Assembly (NCBI GenBank): GCA_037178625.1
Contig: CM074134.1
Coordinates: 2,294,001 to 2,358,000, forward strand
Reading direction: 5' to 3'
DNA length: 64,000 nucleotides
Origin: Skeletonema tropicum
Lineage: Eukaryota; Bacillariophyta; Thalassiosirophyceae; Thalassiosirales; Thalassiosiraceae
The notes under the pieces are model-generated. The model was not told the DNA's origin and ran no database searches. It saw nothing but the letters and a program-made list of their open reading frames with translations. Shown here piece after piece: positions 19,270 through 30,144 of this stretch; position 1 is the first letter of the stretch; the number at the start of each line of letters is the position of its first letter. A program made the translations under genes and the position numbers.

Positions 19270-20382
19270 ATGATGGTCAACTATGCCGACAGATATTCTT
19301 TGTGCTACTTCGTATTATTTCTTTTGTTCTCCGAGAACTGCATCCTAATTTCATCTGCTTTCTCTGCTACTCCAAAATCAGCGGAGTGTCCATCAGTGAA
19401 AACAATTATGAGCGATCAAACGCAAGATGAGCGGAAACCCATCACTCATCGACGATACAAAAGTCCCTTCCTCTCTGATCTACACGACAACAATACTGGT
19501 AACAATCAACATTCTTCCGCCGCTCTAGTCATCCTCAACACTCCCATTCAAACAACTGCCAATCACTCACTGCCAGATGTATTTCAAGTACTCTGGAAAT
19601 CTACAACGTTTCATGTTTGTGCTGACGGTGGTGCAAATCGATTATATGACGCAACAACCCTTATAGGCGAGAACGATGCTCTGATTCCAGACTTGATCAC
19701 TGGAGATTTGGACTCTATACGTCCAGATGTGAGATCATTCTATGAGAAGAGGGAAGTGCCAATTGTATGTGTTGAAGATCAAAATTATCATGATTTAGAC
19801 AAATCGCTCATGGCAGTTGAGAAGTGGATAGGAAAATTAACGCCGCTTTCTTCTTCATCAAGCAACGGAAATGATGATAGCAGTAATGAAAACGGAAAGG
19901 ATACAAGTGCATGTCCTATGTATACACAAGCATTTATATATGGTGGCTTCGGTGGAAGATTTGACCAAGAAATGGCGTGTGTCAATACATTGTATTCTTG
20001 GGGACGAAAGGATACTTTTCAACATACGCAAATGTCAATATTTGATGAGGAAACGGGTGTAATTCTACTACCAGAAGCTCCAATTACAAATGAAATACTG
20101 ATTCGTTTTCCGGATGTAGAGGAAGATGATGACAATGAAAATATTATTATAGACAAAAGTAGTGATCAAGTAGGAGTTGGAGAAGGCCCAACTTGTGGTC
20201 TGATACCTATCGGAGGTCGCTGTGAAAGAATATATACAACTGGACTGAAATGGAACTTAGATGGAGACATGCCCCTGGAATTTGGTGGGCTGGTGAGTTC
20301 ATCTAATCGAATTGTCGAGAAGGTAGTTACTGTCAAGACATCATCTCCTTTGCTGTTCTCGTTTGAGATTGTCAAACGATAA
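19270..20382 (+). CDS. Thiamine pyrophosphokinase, with N-terminal presequence
   Basis: 370 residues from the ATG at 19270; the same frame is open from a GTG two codons earlier. The family transfers pyrophosphate from ATP to thiamine to make thiamine diphosphate. Motifs: CADGGANRLYD (about residue 115), PDLITGDLDSI (about 142), QNYHDLDKSL, YGGFGGRFDQEMA (about 223), and C-terminal CGLIPIGGRCERI with TTGLKWNLDGDMPLEFGG, which forms the thiamine-binding half. Two low-complexity inserts (Ser/Asn near 197-215; acidic near 280) lengthen it beyond the usual size. The N-terminus is hydrophobic (YFVLFLLF) and ends SSAFSATP, resembling a plastid signal with an SAF site. If an internal Met such as MSDQTQDERK is used instead, the product would be cytosolic. 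Confidence 0.92.
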   Translation: MMVNYADRYSLCYFVLFLLFSENCILISSAFSATPKSAECPSVKTIMSDQTQDERKPITHRRYKSPFLSDLHDNNTGNNQHSSAALVILNTPIQTTANHSLPDVFQVLWKSTTFHVCADGGANRLYDATTLIGENDALIPDLITGDLDSIRPDVRSFYEKREVPIVCVEDQNYHDLDKSLMAVEKWIGKLTPLSSSSSNGNDDSSNENGKDTSACPMYTQAFIYGGFGGRFDQEMACVNTLYSWGRKDTFQHTQMSIFDEETGVILLPEAPITNEILIRFPDVEEDDDNENIIIDKSSDQVGVGEGPTCGLIPIGGRCERIYTTGLKWNLDGDMPLEFGGLVSSSNRIVEKVVTVKTSSPLLFSFEIVKR

Positions 20383-20430
20383 TCAAAGGTAGGATATGAA
20401 GAGACTAATCCAGTCGAAAAAATGAATAAT

Positions 20431-22812
20431 TTATTTTAGATCATCACCTTGATCAATCGATATTATTGATTCATCTGGCAGTCTCGATTTTAGTCCCTCC
20501 AAAGCATTCGCCAAGTGTTCATCCATTTCCTGCTTGGTGAAAAATAGAGCGCTATTATCAGAATCATCTCCACTGTTCATCCTCGCCTGATCTAAAAGTC
20601 TCGATGAGCTTCTTGTGTACCCACCATTGTAAAATCTGCCTTCCAAAGTGATAATGGTTTTATGCTCCGGATTGTCTACGATGGGATAACTACCAAAACT
20701 GACATGAGGATGAGCTGCCACAGTTTCATTAAGAGCATCCACGATCACATCTTCCTCCGAAGATAGAACTATACGGTAGGTATCACTCCGTGCCACCTGC
20801 GAAGGAGATGGAGCGATATCAATATCCAGCCCAGCCTGCTTGTCTTCCTCCGATTCGCCTAAATACTTTGACAAGACCTGAATCTTCTGCTCAAAGAAGG
20901 TTGGAACTCCAGGCAAAATGAAGATATTGTCACATTTCAACACTGGCCACTCATCTGGATTGTCTGTGAGATATTTCAGCTCTGCTTTGGATGGGAGGGT
21001 TGCCATCTTCAATTGTCCCACTGACATACGGCGCAGTAAGCCATCCTCATCAGATGATGATGATGTTGGCGGTACTGATCCTTCTTCTGTGCTATTGCTC
21101 ATTTTCTTCAACAACAATGATGCCATTTCAAAATGGATTTCCATATCCAATCCTAGTGCCAAAGCAACCGATTTGATCGTGACGTCATCGTGGGTGGGCC
21201 CAACGCCTCCACTTGTTATCACAACGTCCACTTCTTTGGTGACACGCTGAATTTCTTCGACTATTTCTTGACTGTCATCTGATATGATAGATACACGTGC
21301 TAAATCAACATTGCTTGCTCGAAGTGCTCGCGCTGCAGCGATAATGTTGCTATCTGGTGTCATACCTTTCAACAATTCATCACCAATCACAATGAGAGCC
21401 ACCGAGAGACGACGTGGAGAAGGCAACTTTTCGGGGACAGGATCCGAGCTCACTTCATCTGCATTGAACACCGATGACATTGTTTTCGAATGAGCTGAAG
21501 ATACTTCTTTGGTAGTTGTTGCCTCCTGCTCATTATTAAGTGAGACTGTTGATGACGTTTGCGACATTGTTACAGTCTGCTCGATATTCTTCGGTTCCGA
21601 ATCTTCCTTTGGCTGCTTCGTCTTCTTCTTGCTAATCCTTCCTGCACGTTCTTGATCCCAATCACTAAGCATATACGCCGGCCAATACTCATCATTGTCT
21701 TTCTTCAATGCAGGACAAGGCAACGTGTCTTTGACAGTCCCAAGAGAAGTATACCCATCATCATAGAGTTTGCAATAGGGCAACTCAAACGTTCTTAAAA
21801 AGTGCCATACTTGACCATAATTCCAATTCAATATGGGATTCACCCTCAGAAATGGGGGCATATAGTGCGACGAGGGAGCATAAATATTCTGTGATCCAGC
21901 ATTTGGATCATTACTGCGTGTCCCAAGAATAAACGCAAGTGGATGTGGAGGAGGCAAATGACGATGCGTTGTTGATTCATTATTGTTGTTGTTTCCATAG
22001 AAGGAAAGACCATTCATTCCTGGTGCGTAATTTCTCTCCACCAAATACTTTAACCCTTCTCCGAAAGACACACCTTCTTTGAATGCTAGCATATCCAAAT
22101 CGTACAAACCTACAGTATCTTGAAGCAGGTCGAGCACCTCGGGAAACTCATCCTTATTGTTGAAATAAATGACTCGTGGTCTCGGTATCATCATCACTGC
22201 CGACTCTTCTTTCCCTCCTTTCCCGTTGTTGTTGTTATCAATAATTTCTTTTTGTTGCATTTCATGACAGTAATGTGCATGTACTGCCCTCATCAAATGA
22301 AAAATAACCACTGCATCCTTACCACCATTGTAGCTCCCCACCATACAAAAAGGTCCATATAAACGGTAGGCCATTTCCAAGTCATGAATGGCAGAGGTGA
22401 GTGCGGAAGAAATGAATGGATCCTTGCAGGATTTTATGCGCTCGTATAGGTCCAGCCCCGCTTGTAGCGCGGAATCCGACCAGGATGCTGCAGTGGCAGA
22501 TGCTTCCACAGATGATGAAATTGCATGACAAAACGGGGAGCAAATCGTCCCATGTTCTTCATCGGATTGGGTATCTACTTCTCTCCAATTGGGAAGAACT
22601 TCCAAGGAATTTGTCATGACGGAGGCAATCTGTGTATTAGATTTTTTGCTTCTTCGTGATGGAATGAAATTTTGCAAGTACGTGTTGTGGGCCTTATTGC
22701 TTCGTAACGAAAAAGTTGCTTGAAAGTTAAATGCTTCTGCCGTCACTGACGCTGGTACAAATACGGTATGACAGCATAAAATCAGTGCAATGTATAGGGA
22801 TGAAGCGCTCAT
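20431..22812 (-). CDS. FAD synthase (PAPS-reductase-like) fused to a MoCF/CinA-like domain
   Basis: 793 residues from the ATG at 22812; an upstream Met at 22911 is open but would precede a clean signal peptide. The N-terminus (SLYIALILCCHTVFVP, then AEAFNFQ) looks like a plastid presequence. The first domain carries the pyrophosphatase-loop motif GSYNGGKDAVV (about 157), then RPRVIYFNN, AFILGTRSNDPNAG and RVNPILNWNYGQVW: ATP + FMN to FAD + PPi. After a Ser/Thr/Lys linker (about 400-465) comes a molybdopterin-binding-like domain with VIGDELLKG and TSGGVGPTHDD. Domain order is reversed relative to animal FLAD1; plant relatives with this order exist as far as I recall. The gene ends 48 bp from the convergent thiamine pyrophosphokinase gene. 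Confidence 0.9.
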   Translation of the reverse strand: MSASSLYIALILCCHTVFVPASVTAEAFNFQATFSLRSNKAHNTYLQNFIPSRRSKKSNTQIASVMTNSLEVLPNWREVDTQSDEEHGTICSPFCHAISSSVEASATAASWSDSALQAGLDLYERIKSCKDPFISSALTSAIHDLEMAYRLYGPFCMVGSYNGGKDAVVIFHLMRAVHAHYCHEMQQKEIIDNNNNGKGGKEESAVMMIPRPRVIYFNNKDEFPEVLDLLQDTVGLYDLDMLAFKEGVSFGEGLKYLVERNYAPGMNGLSFYGNNNNNESTTHRHLPPPHPLAFILGTRSNDPNAGSQNIYAPSSHYMPPFLRVNPILNWNYGQVWHFLRTFELPYCKLYDDGYTSLGTVKDTLPCPALKKDNDEYWPAYMLSDWDQERAGRISKKKTKQPKEDSEPKNIEQTVTMSQTSSTVSLNNEQEATTTKEVSSAHSKTMSSVFNADEVSSDPVPEKLPSPRRLSVALIVIGDELLKGMTPDSNIIAAARALRASNVDLARVSIISDDSQEIVEEIQRVTKEVDVVITSGGVGPTHDDVTIKSVALALGLDMEIHFEMASLLLKKMSNSTEEGSVPPTSSSSDEDGLLRRMSVGQLKMATLPSKAELKYLTDNPDEWPVLKCDNIFILPGVPTFFEQKIQVLSKYLGESEEDKQAGLDIDIAPSPSQVARSDTYRIVLSSEEDVIVDALNETVAAHPHVSFGSYPIVDNPEHKTIITLEGRFYNGGYTRSSSRLLDQARMNSGDDSDNSALFFTKQEMDEHLANALEGLKSRLPDESIISIDQGDDLK

Positions 22813-23079
22813 GGTCGTCTCATTATGATTATGGTGGCGACGACGACATGGATGTTTTTTGGTGCGTGGCGGAAGTGAAGCAGATGAAAATAGGTCTACG
22901 CAAATGCACATTTAAAATCGGAATTGAAATTACAAAAAGTCGAAAGTACATTTGTGTATTTCATCCAGATCCTAACTGACGTGATGATTCAGAAACTTCA
23001 CTTCCATGTTGAAAAACGGCGTCCTATCGACTCAAAAAGGAGCTAGTTACTACTCAACTACACCACCATTATCTTAATC
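22813..23079. promoter_or_regulatory. Divergent promoter region, FAD synthase / DUF3007-like gene
   Basis: 267 bp separate two start codons pointing apart. No clear TATA box or repeated motif was found. Both products appear plastid-directed, so co-regulation is possible but not shown. Confidence 0.4.
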
Positions 23080-23631
23080 ATGGCGAGATCAATGTTTACC
23101 CTTTGCGCGTGCGCAATCGCCGCCATTATTTCTGACCAACACGCATCAGCTTTTGCACCATCTGCTATCAACGCAAGAAGTAGCAGTGTTTCTCCATTCA
23201 CTACTGCTGCCAACAACAACAACGCCTTCCTGCAAAATAATGACAGCATCAACACAAACAAATCAACAACAACAGCACTAAACATGTCAGAAAAGAGCAG
23301 TCTCCCCGTCTTTCTCGATCCAGGAACCAAAGGCGGAGCAATTGTCCTATCCCTAATCCTATTCGTCATCCCCATTATCATATATCAAGTAGCCACCGGT
23401 ATTTTCGGCGTGGATGAAATTGAAGCCGGACGAGACATTGGTGTGGGCTTTTCAGTAATCACCATGCTGTTATGGGGAAGTACGTACATTTTCAGAGTGG
23501 CCACGAAAGATATGACGTATGCGAAGCAATTGAAGGATTATGAGGATGCGGTGATTGCGAAACGGTTGGAGGAGTTGGATGAGGATGAGGTGCAGGCTTT
23601 GGTGGAGGATATTGAACGTGAGCAATTTTAA
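23080..23631 (+). CDS. Plastid membrane protein, DUF3007-like
   Basis: 183 residues. The N-terminus is a model diatom plastid presequence: a signal peptide ending HASAFAPSA, with the conserved Phe at the cleavage point, and a Ser/Asn-rich transit region. Two hydrophobic segments follow (IVLSLILFVIPIIIYQVA, about 90-107; VGFSVITMLLWGSTYIF, about 128-144). The tail TKDMTYAKQLKDYEDAV and KRLEEL is the signature I associate with DUF3007, a small thylakoid-membrane family of cyanobacteria and plastids with no settled function. The length fits that family plus a presequence. The gene shares an intergenic region with the FAD synthase gene. Confidence 0.85.
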   Translation: MARSMFTLCACAIAAIISDQHASAFAPSAINARSSSVSPFTTAANNNNAFLQNNDSINTNKSTTTALNMSEKSSLPVFLDPGTKGGAIVLSLILFVIPIIIYQVATGIFGVDEIEAGRDIGVGFSVITMLLWGSTYIFRVATKDMTYAKQLKDYEDAVIAKRLEELDEDEVQALVEDIEREQF

Positions 23632-23790
23632 TGAAGGGGGTGTGCCATTGGTAATAGCTACCGCGGAAGAGTAATATTGAAAGTCTTGTCATCACGACAT
23701 ATCTCGCTACACGGACATTATAATAATGATAGTTTCCTTTTACTATGAAATAAATACGAGATACCAACTCCAAATCTCTCTCTATCTGAT

Positions 23791-24694
23791 CTAGACAATT
23801 CTCTCCAACTCTGTGGCATAGCTCAAACTCTGTGAAATCAACTTCATCGATGGAATATCCGCAGCCTTACTTCCCACAGGCGGGGGTTGGAACGTCAACA
23901 TATCCCCCTCCACAAGCCAATCATCTCGTTTATCCTGAACATATTCATGTAATTCCTCCACCGAATCCAACTTCATCATACTCACAGCATCCGTCAACTT
24001 GAGTGATTTGTACGTAACCTCCACACAATCCGCAATCGCATCCCTCACAGTCTCCATCAAATTCTCCATAAAGAAATTATACGACGGATCCGGAACATTC
24101 GTCCCAGCATTCAATACCTCATCATAACTTCCCACCATCAACTGACGTTCCAATGTAATTGGAAACGACACAAATGGAGTTCCCGCCTCCTCTTCCGATA
24201 GTAGTTCCAACTCGGCATGAAATTCCGAGAGACGATTGTCCACAAGTAAATGCATCAGATTCAATCCCAACACGTGACATTTCCGTTCCGTTTGTACTGT
24301 GGTTGTTGTTGATGATGATGCGGAGGATAGTGCATCGTAATATGGTTTGAGCTGGGATATATTTCGTGCAAAGGCATCGAGATCATCGTCAGCTGCGGAG
24401 AGGAGTGCTCCGAGTTCTAATGCTGTGGCGGCGAGGGTGAGTGATTCTGGTGGGTCTTCGGGGGATATTTCTAGCATCCATATCTTTATTGATAGGACAA
24501 TATTGTGAATATGTATAAGATTAGCTAACTACAAAAGCAACACAGGATGGGCGATAATGGAAAATGACATGCAAACAGTTTTACATGATGTAGAGACGTA
24601 CCTTGAGTTGATTCAGCGCCGATTTACCAGAGGCAATATTACTTGCTTGGAGAGCAGCTGAGAGGTTGTTGATGAGAGCTTTCGGGTCCGTCAT
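23791..24694 (-). CDS. RPN12: 26S proteasome regulatory subunit Rpn12 (PSMD8)
   Basis: Exon 1 is 24694-24602 (31 codons from MTDPKALINNL) and exon 2 is 24483-23791, with a 118-bp GT-AG intron that keeps phase 0 (ALNQLK joined to IWMLEIS). The product has 261 residues, close to Rpn12 of other eukaryotes. Recognisable parts: QLKPYYDAL, the HVLGLNLMHLLVDNRLSEFH helix pair with ELELL, FPITLERQLMVGSYDEVL, and the C-terminal PCI-like section with DAIADCVEVTYKSL. Rpn12 is a lid subunit whose incorporation completes lid assembly. The gene is convergent with the DUF3007-like gene (160 bp apart). Confidence 0.9.
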
Positions 24695-25528
24695 GGTCGT
24701 TTACAGTGGTGTATTAAGGATAGCGGGTGCCAAAATCTTCATGTTCATTTTCGATCCTTTTCGCGATGTTTCTTCGTGTACGTGCGGTTACAGTTAGGTC
24801 CACTTACGAGTACCCAAGTACCTTACATAGTTGTTGTTAATATGTTGCTGATTTGCAAATTGCAAAAACCAACCTCCCTGCTCCTTCCGAATCTCTGCGA
24901 GCACTTTTATTGTGAGCTACCCCCTCTTTTTCAGGTTCAATCAATAACAATTTGTTAGGTTAAAGTAGGGGGCGTGAATCTCTTGCCCCGAAAAGCCGGC
25001 TGCCGGAGCTTGAACATGCGGCTTTTCTGACACCCGCTTGCCCCAACGCCGGTGCTTGCTGCAAGCACTCTCCGCCGATGCTGCCTATTGTTGTGCATGT
25101 ACCATTCGCGACATCATTGGTTGACCATCCAACTCACCCCGCTCTTGATTGCTCGGTGTTGGTAGCTGGAGAGTCAATCAATCGAGGAGCTTTGGGCGGT
25201 GGATCGTCATAAGAAAGATCTTTGGGCCAACAAAATCTAGAAGAAGCCGATCCTACCCTAGAGAGAATCTTTGCTCAGTTCTTACCTGGCGATCTTGCTT
25301 CGTAGATCGATCTTATTGTCCCAAGAGCTCCCAAAGATCGTCAGTAATTGACATCACACCGCGGGCATAAGAACTCAAAGGCAGCGCATTCCTACTCACA
25401 TCAAGTGTGTAGTAGGAGCAAGGGACATATCTCTTGCGCAAACTACAATACAGAACATCTATTGACACCCTACACATCGCAGTTGCCATATTAATCTCAT
25501 CCTATCAAGTTGAAGTAACAAAACAGCC
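24695..25528. other. Divergent intergenic region Rpn12 / PP2C
   Basis: 834 bp between two start codons. Short open frames occur (for example 25149-25370) without recognisable content. The part 24960-25350 is richer in G+C than its surroundings and has several CCGGC/GCCGG words. No RNA gene seen. Confidence 0.45.
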
Positions 25529-27456
25529 ATGTATTCATCATCAAGCCGCTGCCTAGTTCTATCAAATAGTCGCCGCAGCGTCACCAACGAACGCACCCGG
25601 TCATCCTATACGACAAAACAAACGCGATCCTATGCATCGACAACTCAAACTGCAAAGAGAAGCTACCGCTCCTGTGGTGTATTTGCTGCAGCTGCTGGGA
25701 CGTCCTGTGCGATGTGCCATTCCGTTCGTCTTACATCCGTTTGTTCGACGTCATCCATGCTTCAATATCGTGGGATGCATGCTACTACTACTTCAACAAA
25801 CACACCTGCAGCAACCTTGAGCGCGGGTAGTACGGTAAACAACAGATATTATAGCAAAAGTCCTCCCTGTTTTGGAAATGGGCTGGGTCGTTCTGCACCA
25901 ATCGGGTTCGCAAATCAGCTGTCATCTAAAGCAAGTAGTAGTAGTAGTTATGGCTCGGCCGATGTTTCATCCAGTCAGATTGGTGCGTTTCATTCCTCCA
26001 GCAGTGTTTCTTTAGCACCACTTGTTATTGGTGGCGAACAATCTATCCAACAACTTGGAAATGTCGAAGAGAATACAGCATCTGGTTCTTGGGCAACCAA
26101 AGCAGGTGCGTTGATATTAGGGGCGGCTGCTGCTGGTAGCTTATTCCTTGGTCCAATTGATCGGCTTCGGGGAGGTAACGGCGGGGGAGGAGGAGGTGGT
26201 GGTGGAGACCCTACTCCTGGAGGCAACAGTGGGGGAGGAGGAGGAGGAACATTTCAGCATAAATTTGAGTCACATTCCAAAGAAGATGAGGATGAGAAGG
26301 CAAAGTTGGAGGTTGGAGTTACTACCGCTCCCAGACCTTACGAGGTGAGTTGATATTTATAGTCTACTTTTTCCTCACTTTCACACGCACTTCTTCACCA
26401 CTCACCATGAATCGCTCCAAACTTGCTTGCAAAATGCAGGTTTCTGTAAGAGCCCTACGTGGTGGACGGCTCTCAATGGAAGACGAATTCGTCGTTGCTG
26501 CCGGAGGACGCTTGTCAGCTGTCTTTGATGGTCATGGAGGAGGAGGAGTTAGTCAATACCTGCGTGACCATTTGCACCTTGTCGTCGCCGAGCAGCTAGA
26601 TCACCAAGAGAAGAACTACAAATCAAGCAGTATGTTTCGAAAGGATCTGAAAAGATTCATGTTTGGCAAAGGATTTCAAAAGAAGGTTGCTAGTAATGAG
26701 AGCAATGAAAGTCAGAGTAACGATGAGGCAGCAAAAAATAATCCAGATGGGAGTTCTAGACCGCCCAAGGCTGGCGACCTATCAAATATAGGAAAGCTTC
26801 CCATTCCAGTCGTAGCAACTGCTCTAGAAGAAGCATTTGACCAAATTGACAGAGATATCCTTAGCAAGGACGAATTCGAATATCAAGGAAGTACCGCCGT
26901 CGCTGTTGTCCTACACGAAGCGAGTGACGGTCAACGCACACTCATTTCTGCCAACATTGGAGATAGTCGTGGTGTTCTTAGCCGAGGAGGAAGAGCCATT
27001 GATTTAACTCGCGACCACAAGCCAAATGATGATAAGGAGAAGGCACGTATTCTAGCCATGGGGGAGAAGATTGAATGGGATCATTACTGCAAGGTCCACC
27101 GCGTAAGAAATTTAAGCTTATCTCGGGCGGTCGGAGATCGCTTCGCCAAGCCTGCTGTATCGGGGGAAGTAGAAATTCAGAAGTTCCCTGTCAATGATCG
27201 AAAGGATGAATTCATCCTTTTAGCAAGTGACGGACTCTGGGACGTAATGTCCAGTCAAGAAGTTGTATCCTACGTGTACAAGAGGCTTCATGCAGCTCCA
27301 AAAGATGGTGCAGCCATCAGCTGCGAGGAGGACAAGAAATGCCTGAAGTATTTACGGCGGAAAAACATGTCAAGATTCATTGCCAACGAGGCGTTACGGC
27401 GTGGATCTGGAGATAATATCTCGGTTGTGATTGTATGGCTGAAGGAGGAAGTTTAG
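25529..27456 (+). CDS. PP2C-type protein phosphatase with organelle presequence and membrane anchor
   Basis: Exons 25529-26344 and 26440-27456 with a 95-bp intron (GTGAGT...TGCAG) give 610 residues; the junction reads PRPYE-VSVRALRGG. The N-terminal 110 residues are Ser/Arg/Thr-rich with few acidic residues, typical of a mitochondrial presequence. A hydrophobic segment (AGALILGAAAAGSLFLG, about 193-209) precedes a long Gly run. The catalytic domain has RLSMEDEF, VFDGHGGGG, GSTAVAV, ANIGDSRGVL, RDHKPNDDKEKARI, SLSRAVGDRFAKP, LLASDGLWDVMS and RGSGDNISVVIV: all the metal-binding Asp positions expected of Mg/Mn-dependent Ser/Thr phosphatases. The anchor and targeting suggest an inner-membrane enzyme; this is inference. 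Confidence 0.92.
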
Positions 27457-27606
27457 ATTTTCTGTAACATTAGGAATTAATTATTATTAACATTCACATT
27501 AAGATACGATGGCAGCGTCTCCTGTAGAACGATTGGATTATTCACGAAAGGTAATTTAATTTAATACAATATGAAATATGTTGTAACAAATCGCTCGCTC
27601 TATAAT

Positions 27607-29700
27607 CTAAGCCTCCTTCTCATCACCAAGTCCCTTGCATGCCTGAACAACACTTGCAAATCCCTGTGCCATCGCGCATCTCTCTTCCAACTTTTCTACC
27701 AGCGACGTGGTTCTCAAATCAATCATTGCAGCCTTTTGTGCCTCACCACCCTCGACAGCGCCCTGTGCAAGTGCCATCCAAGCCTTCTTATGATAGGGAG
27801 CGTATCCCCGCCCGCGTGCCGCATCTCCAAGGACTTGTCTCGCTGTATCTTCGTGCACAAAGGTGGTAAGAAGCGATCGGAACGCTCTTGTTCTAGCAGA
27901 GGTGTATTCAAACTCGCGGTTCTTGATGCGACGTAGTACATCTTTGCTGCGATTGTGGTGGAGATTGGGCACTTGAATATCAATATCACAAGACAACATC
28001 GTTTGCATTGGGGGTTCCTCTTCCTCCTCTTCCTCAGCTGATGCTGCCTTCTCTGTAGCTGAGATTCTTCTTCTTCCGCTTTTGGCATCGTCGCCTTTGG
28101 TGGGCGCAGCATCGGCCTTCTTTGGTGTTAATGGCTCCTTCCCATCCGGCGTCATGGCATAATTGAATATAATTGGATGAGTACATGGTTCAACCTTCAC
28201 CAACAAACCCTTCTGAATCAACAGAGGCCTCACAGCCGAAAGCAACATGCGATTACATCCAAATAATTTGGATAATTGTTCATCATTATTGATAATGGAC
28301 GCATCTTGCGAGTCCTGCAATCGACGTGACCTAACGTAAAAGAAAACAGCCGCAACAGCCTCATCCATTGTAATGGTATTGGGTACACCCTCCTTTTCTT
28401 CCAACTTGACTTGGGGGGGAGCTTCACCGATTGGAACCACGCCCGTAGCAATCGTATTATTGTCAGTTGTAGCAGCACCAACACCAACACCAGCACCACC
28501 AGCACCTGGCATTGCAGACGAAGAAGAAGTATCCATCCACGAATACTGACTTGTGGAATGAGTCGACTTATTATTATTGCCAAGCTTGTCCAAACTCGCC
28601 GAAGACACCGACAATGTCAATTTTCGTTTCTTCGACTTTTTAGTCTTGTCTTTCGGTTTCAAATCACCATCCGACTTGAGCCCAATAAACGGAGGAAAGA
28701 ACACCTCACACATGGTCGGTGTTGGTATATAATTCTCTTCATTGACGTCATCATCCCCCTGACGACGATACAACTTAATTTTGGCATCAATATGATCCAC
28801 ATTGAATTCCGACTTGAACACTTTCCCACCCATGGGTTTAAACTCATGTTCTTCATCATGTACAATAAAGAAGGCATTGGAATCAGCCGTATTGGCCTTA
28901 CTTCGTTCCCATGTAAATATCTTTTTTGTAGAAGGTGGAGCCACCTCGGTCTTTTTGGCCTTTTTGACAATACTCAACTCCACCTCGAGCTTATCAAACA
29001 AATGAGTAAATAACAATGGATCAATTACTTTTTCATCCTGTCGTTCGGCTACTCCACCTGGCCATAGTTCACGTTTGATCACTTTCCCTCCGCCTTGAGT
29101 GTTCTTGTCGTCCCCGTCATTGTGTAGGTTGTCTTGAATACAACCAAGAATGGGCAGTCCATTGTCTAAACGCCGATCTACCTCCTTGGCACTTGCATGA
29201 TCTAAATGTTGAATTAGTAGTCCCCCCTCAATGACTAGTGTCCACCTCCGAATCCCTTTTTTGGGTCCATCTGCTGTATCATTATCATTTGCCCCGCTTT
29301 TGTTTGCTGCTGTAGCTGCTTCAGTAGTATTATCCGCCTTTTTCTCGGCATTCTCATTATTATGAGCCGATGAATTGAGTAGATTTCCAAAGTCTTTTCC
29401 TCCCCCTGGTTTAATCGCTGGCGCTGGAGCAGCAGTTTTTGTCGCTTCAGCTTCAGCCGTAGTCGTCTTTTTGTCACTCTCCTCCTCCTCATCCTCCCCC
29501 TCCTGCAATCGATGACTTATAAAAATACGCATATGAGTCCGTCGATGTGTCGGTAATCCCTCCTCGACTAAATGGGTGGTGCGACGGCGGAGGGAGGCGA
29601 CGCGATTGGCAATATGACATTCTAGATTGTCGAGTTGTTGGATTGTTGTGCGGAAGCGGTTGTACATTTCGGGGAGGTTGGTGGATGTTGATGATGACAT
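27607..29700 (-). CDS. SWI/SNF subunit, BAF60/SMARCD/Snf12-like with SWIB domain
   Basis: 697 residues, no intron. The N-terminal part contains RRWTLVIEGGLLI and a core with FTHLFDKLEVEL and FFIVHDEEHEFKPMGG, resembling the region before the SWIB domain of BAF60 proteins. The SWIB/MDM2-like domain is about residues 440-525: TMDEAVAAVFFYVRSRRLQD, IINNDEQLSKLFGCNRM, and ending HPIIFNYAM. After a Lys/Glu linker comes LSCDIDIQVPN, matching the conserved C-terminal DIDVEV segment of the family. These proteins are accessory subunits of SWI/SNF nucleosome remodellers. The protein is longer than animal homologues because of Ala/Lys/Asp-rich inserts. It is convergent with the PP2C gene. Confidence 0.85.
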   Translation of the reverse strand: MSSSTSTNLPEMYNRFRTTIQQLDNLECHIANRVASLRRRTTHLVEEGLPTHRRTHMRIFISHRLQEGEDEEEESDKKTTTAEAEATKTAAPAPAIKPGGGKDFGNLLNSSAHNNENAEKKADNTTEAATAANKSGANDNDTADGPKKGIRRWTLVIEGGLLIQHLDHASAKEVDRRLDNGLPILGCIQDNLHNDGDDKNTQGGGKVIKRELWPGGVAERQDEKVIDPLLFTHLFDKLEVELSIVKKAKKTEVAPPSTKKIFTWERSKANTADSNAFFIVHDEEHEFKPMGGKVFKSEFNVDHIDAKIKLYRRQGDDDVNEENYIPTPTMCEVFFPPFIGLKSDGDLKPKDKTKKSKKRKLTLSVSSASLDKLGNNNKSTHSTSQYSWMDTSSSSAMPGAGGAGVGVGAATTDNNTIATGVVPIGEAPPQVKLEEKEGVPNTITMDEAVAAVFFYVRSRRLQDSQDASIINNDEQLSKLFGCNRMLLSAVRPLLIQKGLLVKVEPCTHPIIFNYAMTPDGKEPLTPKKADAAPTKGDDAKSGRRRISATEKAASAEEEEEEEPPMQTMLSCDIDIQVPNLHHNRSKDVLRRIKNREFEYTSARTRAFRSLLTTFVHEDTARQVLGDAARGRGYAPYHKKAWMALAQGAVEGGEAQKAAMIDLRTTSLVEKLEERCAMAQGFASVVQACKGLGDEKEA

Positions 29701-30144
29701 TGTGGCTTTGATGTTATGATGTTAGCAGCTATTGACACAGTATGTCATGGTTGTTTTTTGGTTTTTGATTTGAGTTTTATGAGGCAAAAAGTTGGAAGTG
29801 CGGGAACGGCGAGAACAAAAATGGCGCGATCGAAGTTTTTCCGCCACCTCATCAGCTCAAAAGACAAAAACAACCATGTGGCCATAACAGCACAGCATCT
29901 CTGAGCACTACACAGCAATCTTCATCTGCGCAGCTCAGTCCCATCTTGCTATCGGTCGATATCTCTCTTTGACAACGTGTCTACCTACAGCTCAGATTGA
30001 TTGATACTACATTTTAGAACAACGCAGCAAATCTGCTCTAGACTGAAACACCTGATGAGAAGTCAAATTCTGCTCCCATAATATTCTGTTCTGTTATCTA
30101 CACAGAACTTGCCAGCCAACCAGTTACCATCAATCTCTACAACA
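29701..30144. other. Divergent intergenic region, SWIB gene / peptidase
   Basis: 444 bp between opposite start codons. No gene, TATA box or strong repeat recognised. Confidence 0.4.

Noticed and set aside
18927..19430. Forward frame of 167 codons before thiamine pyrophosphokinase
   Set aside because: It overlaps the start of the well-supported kinase gene in another frame and has no recognisable domain.
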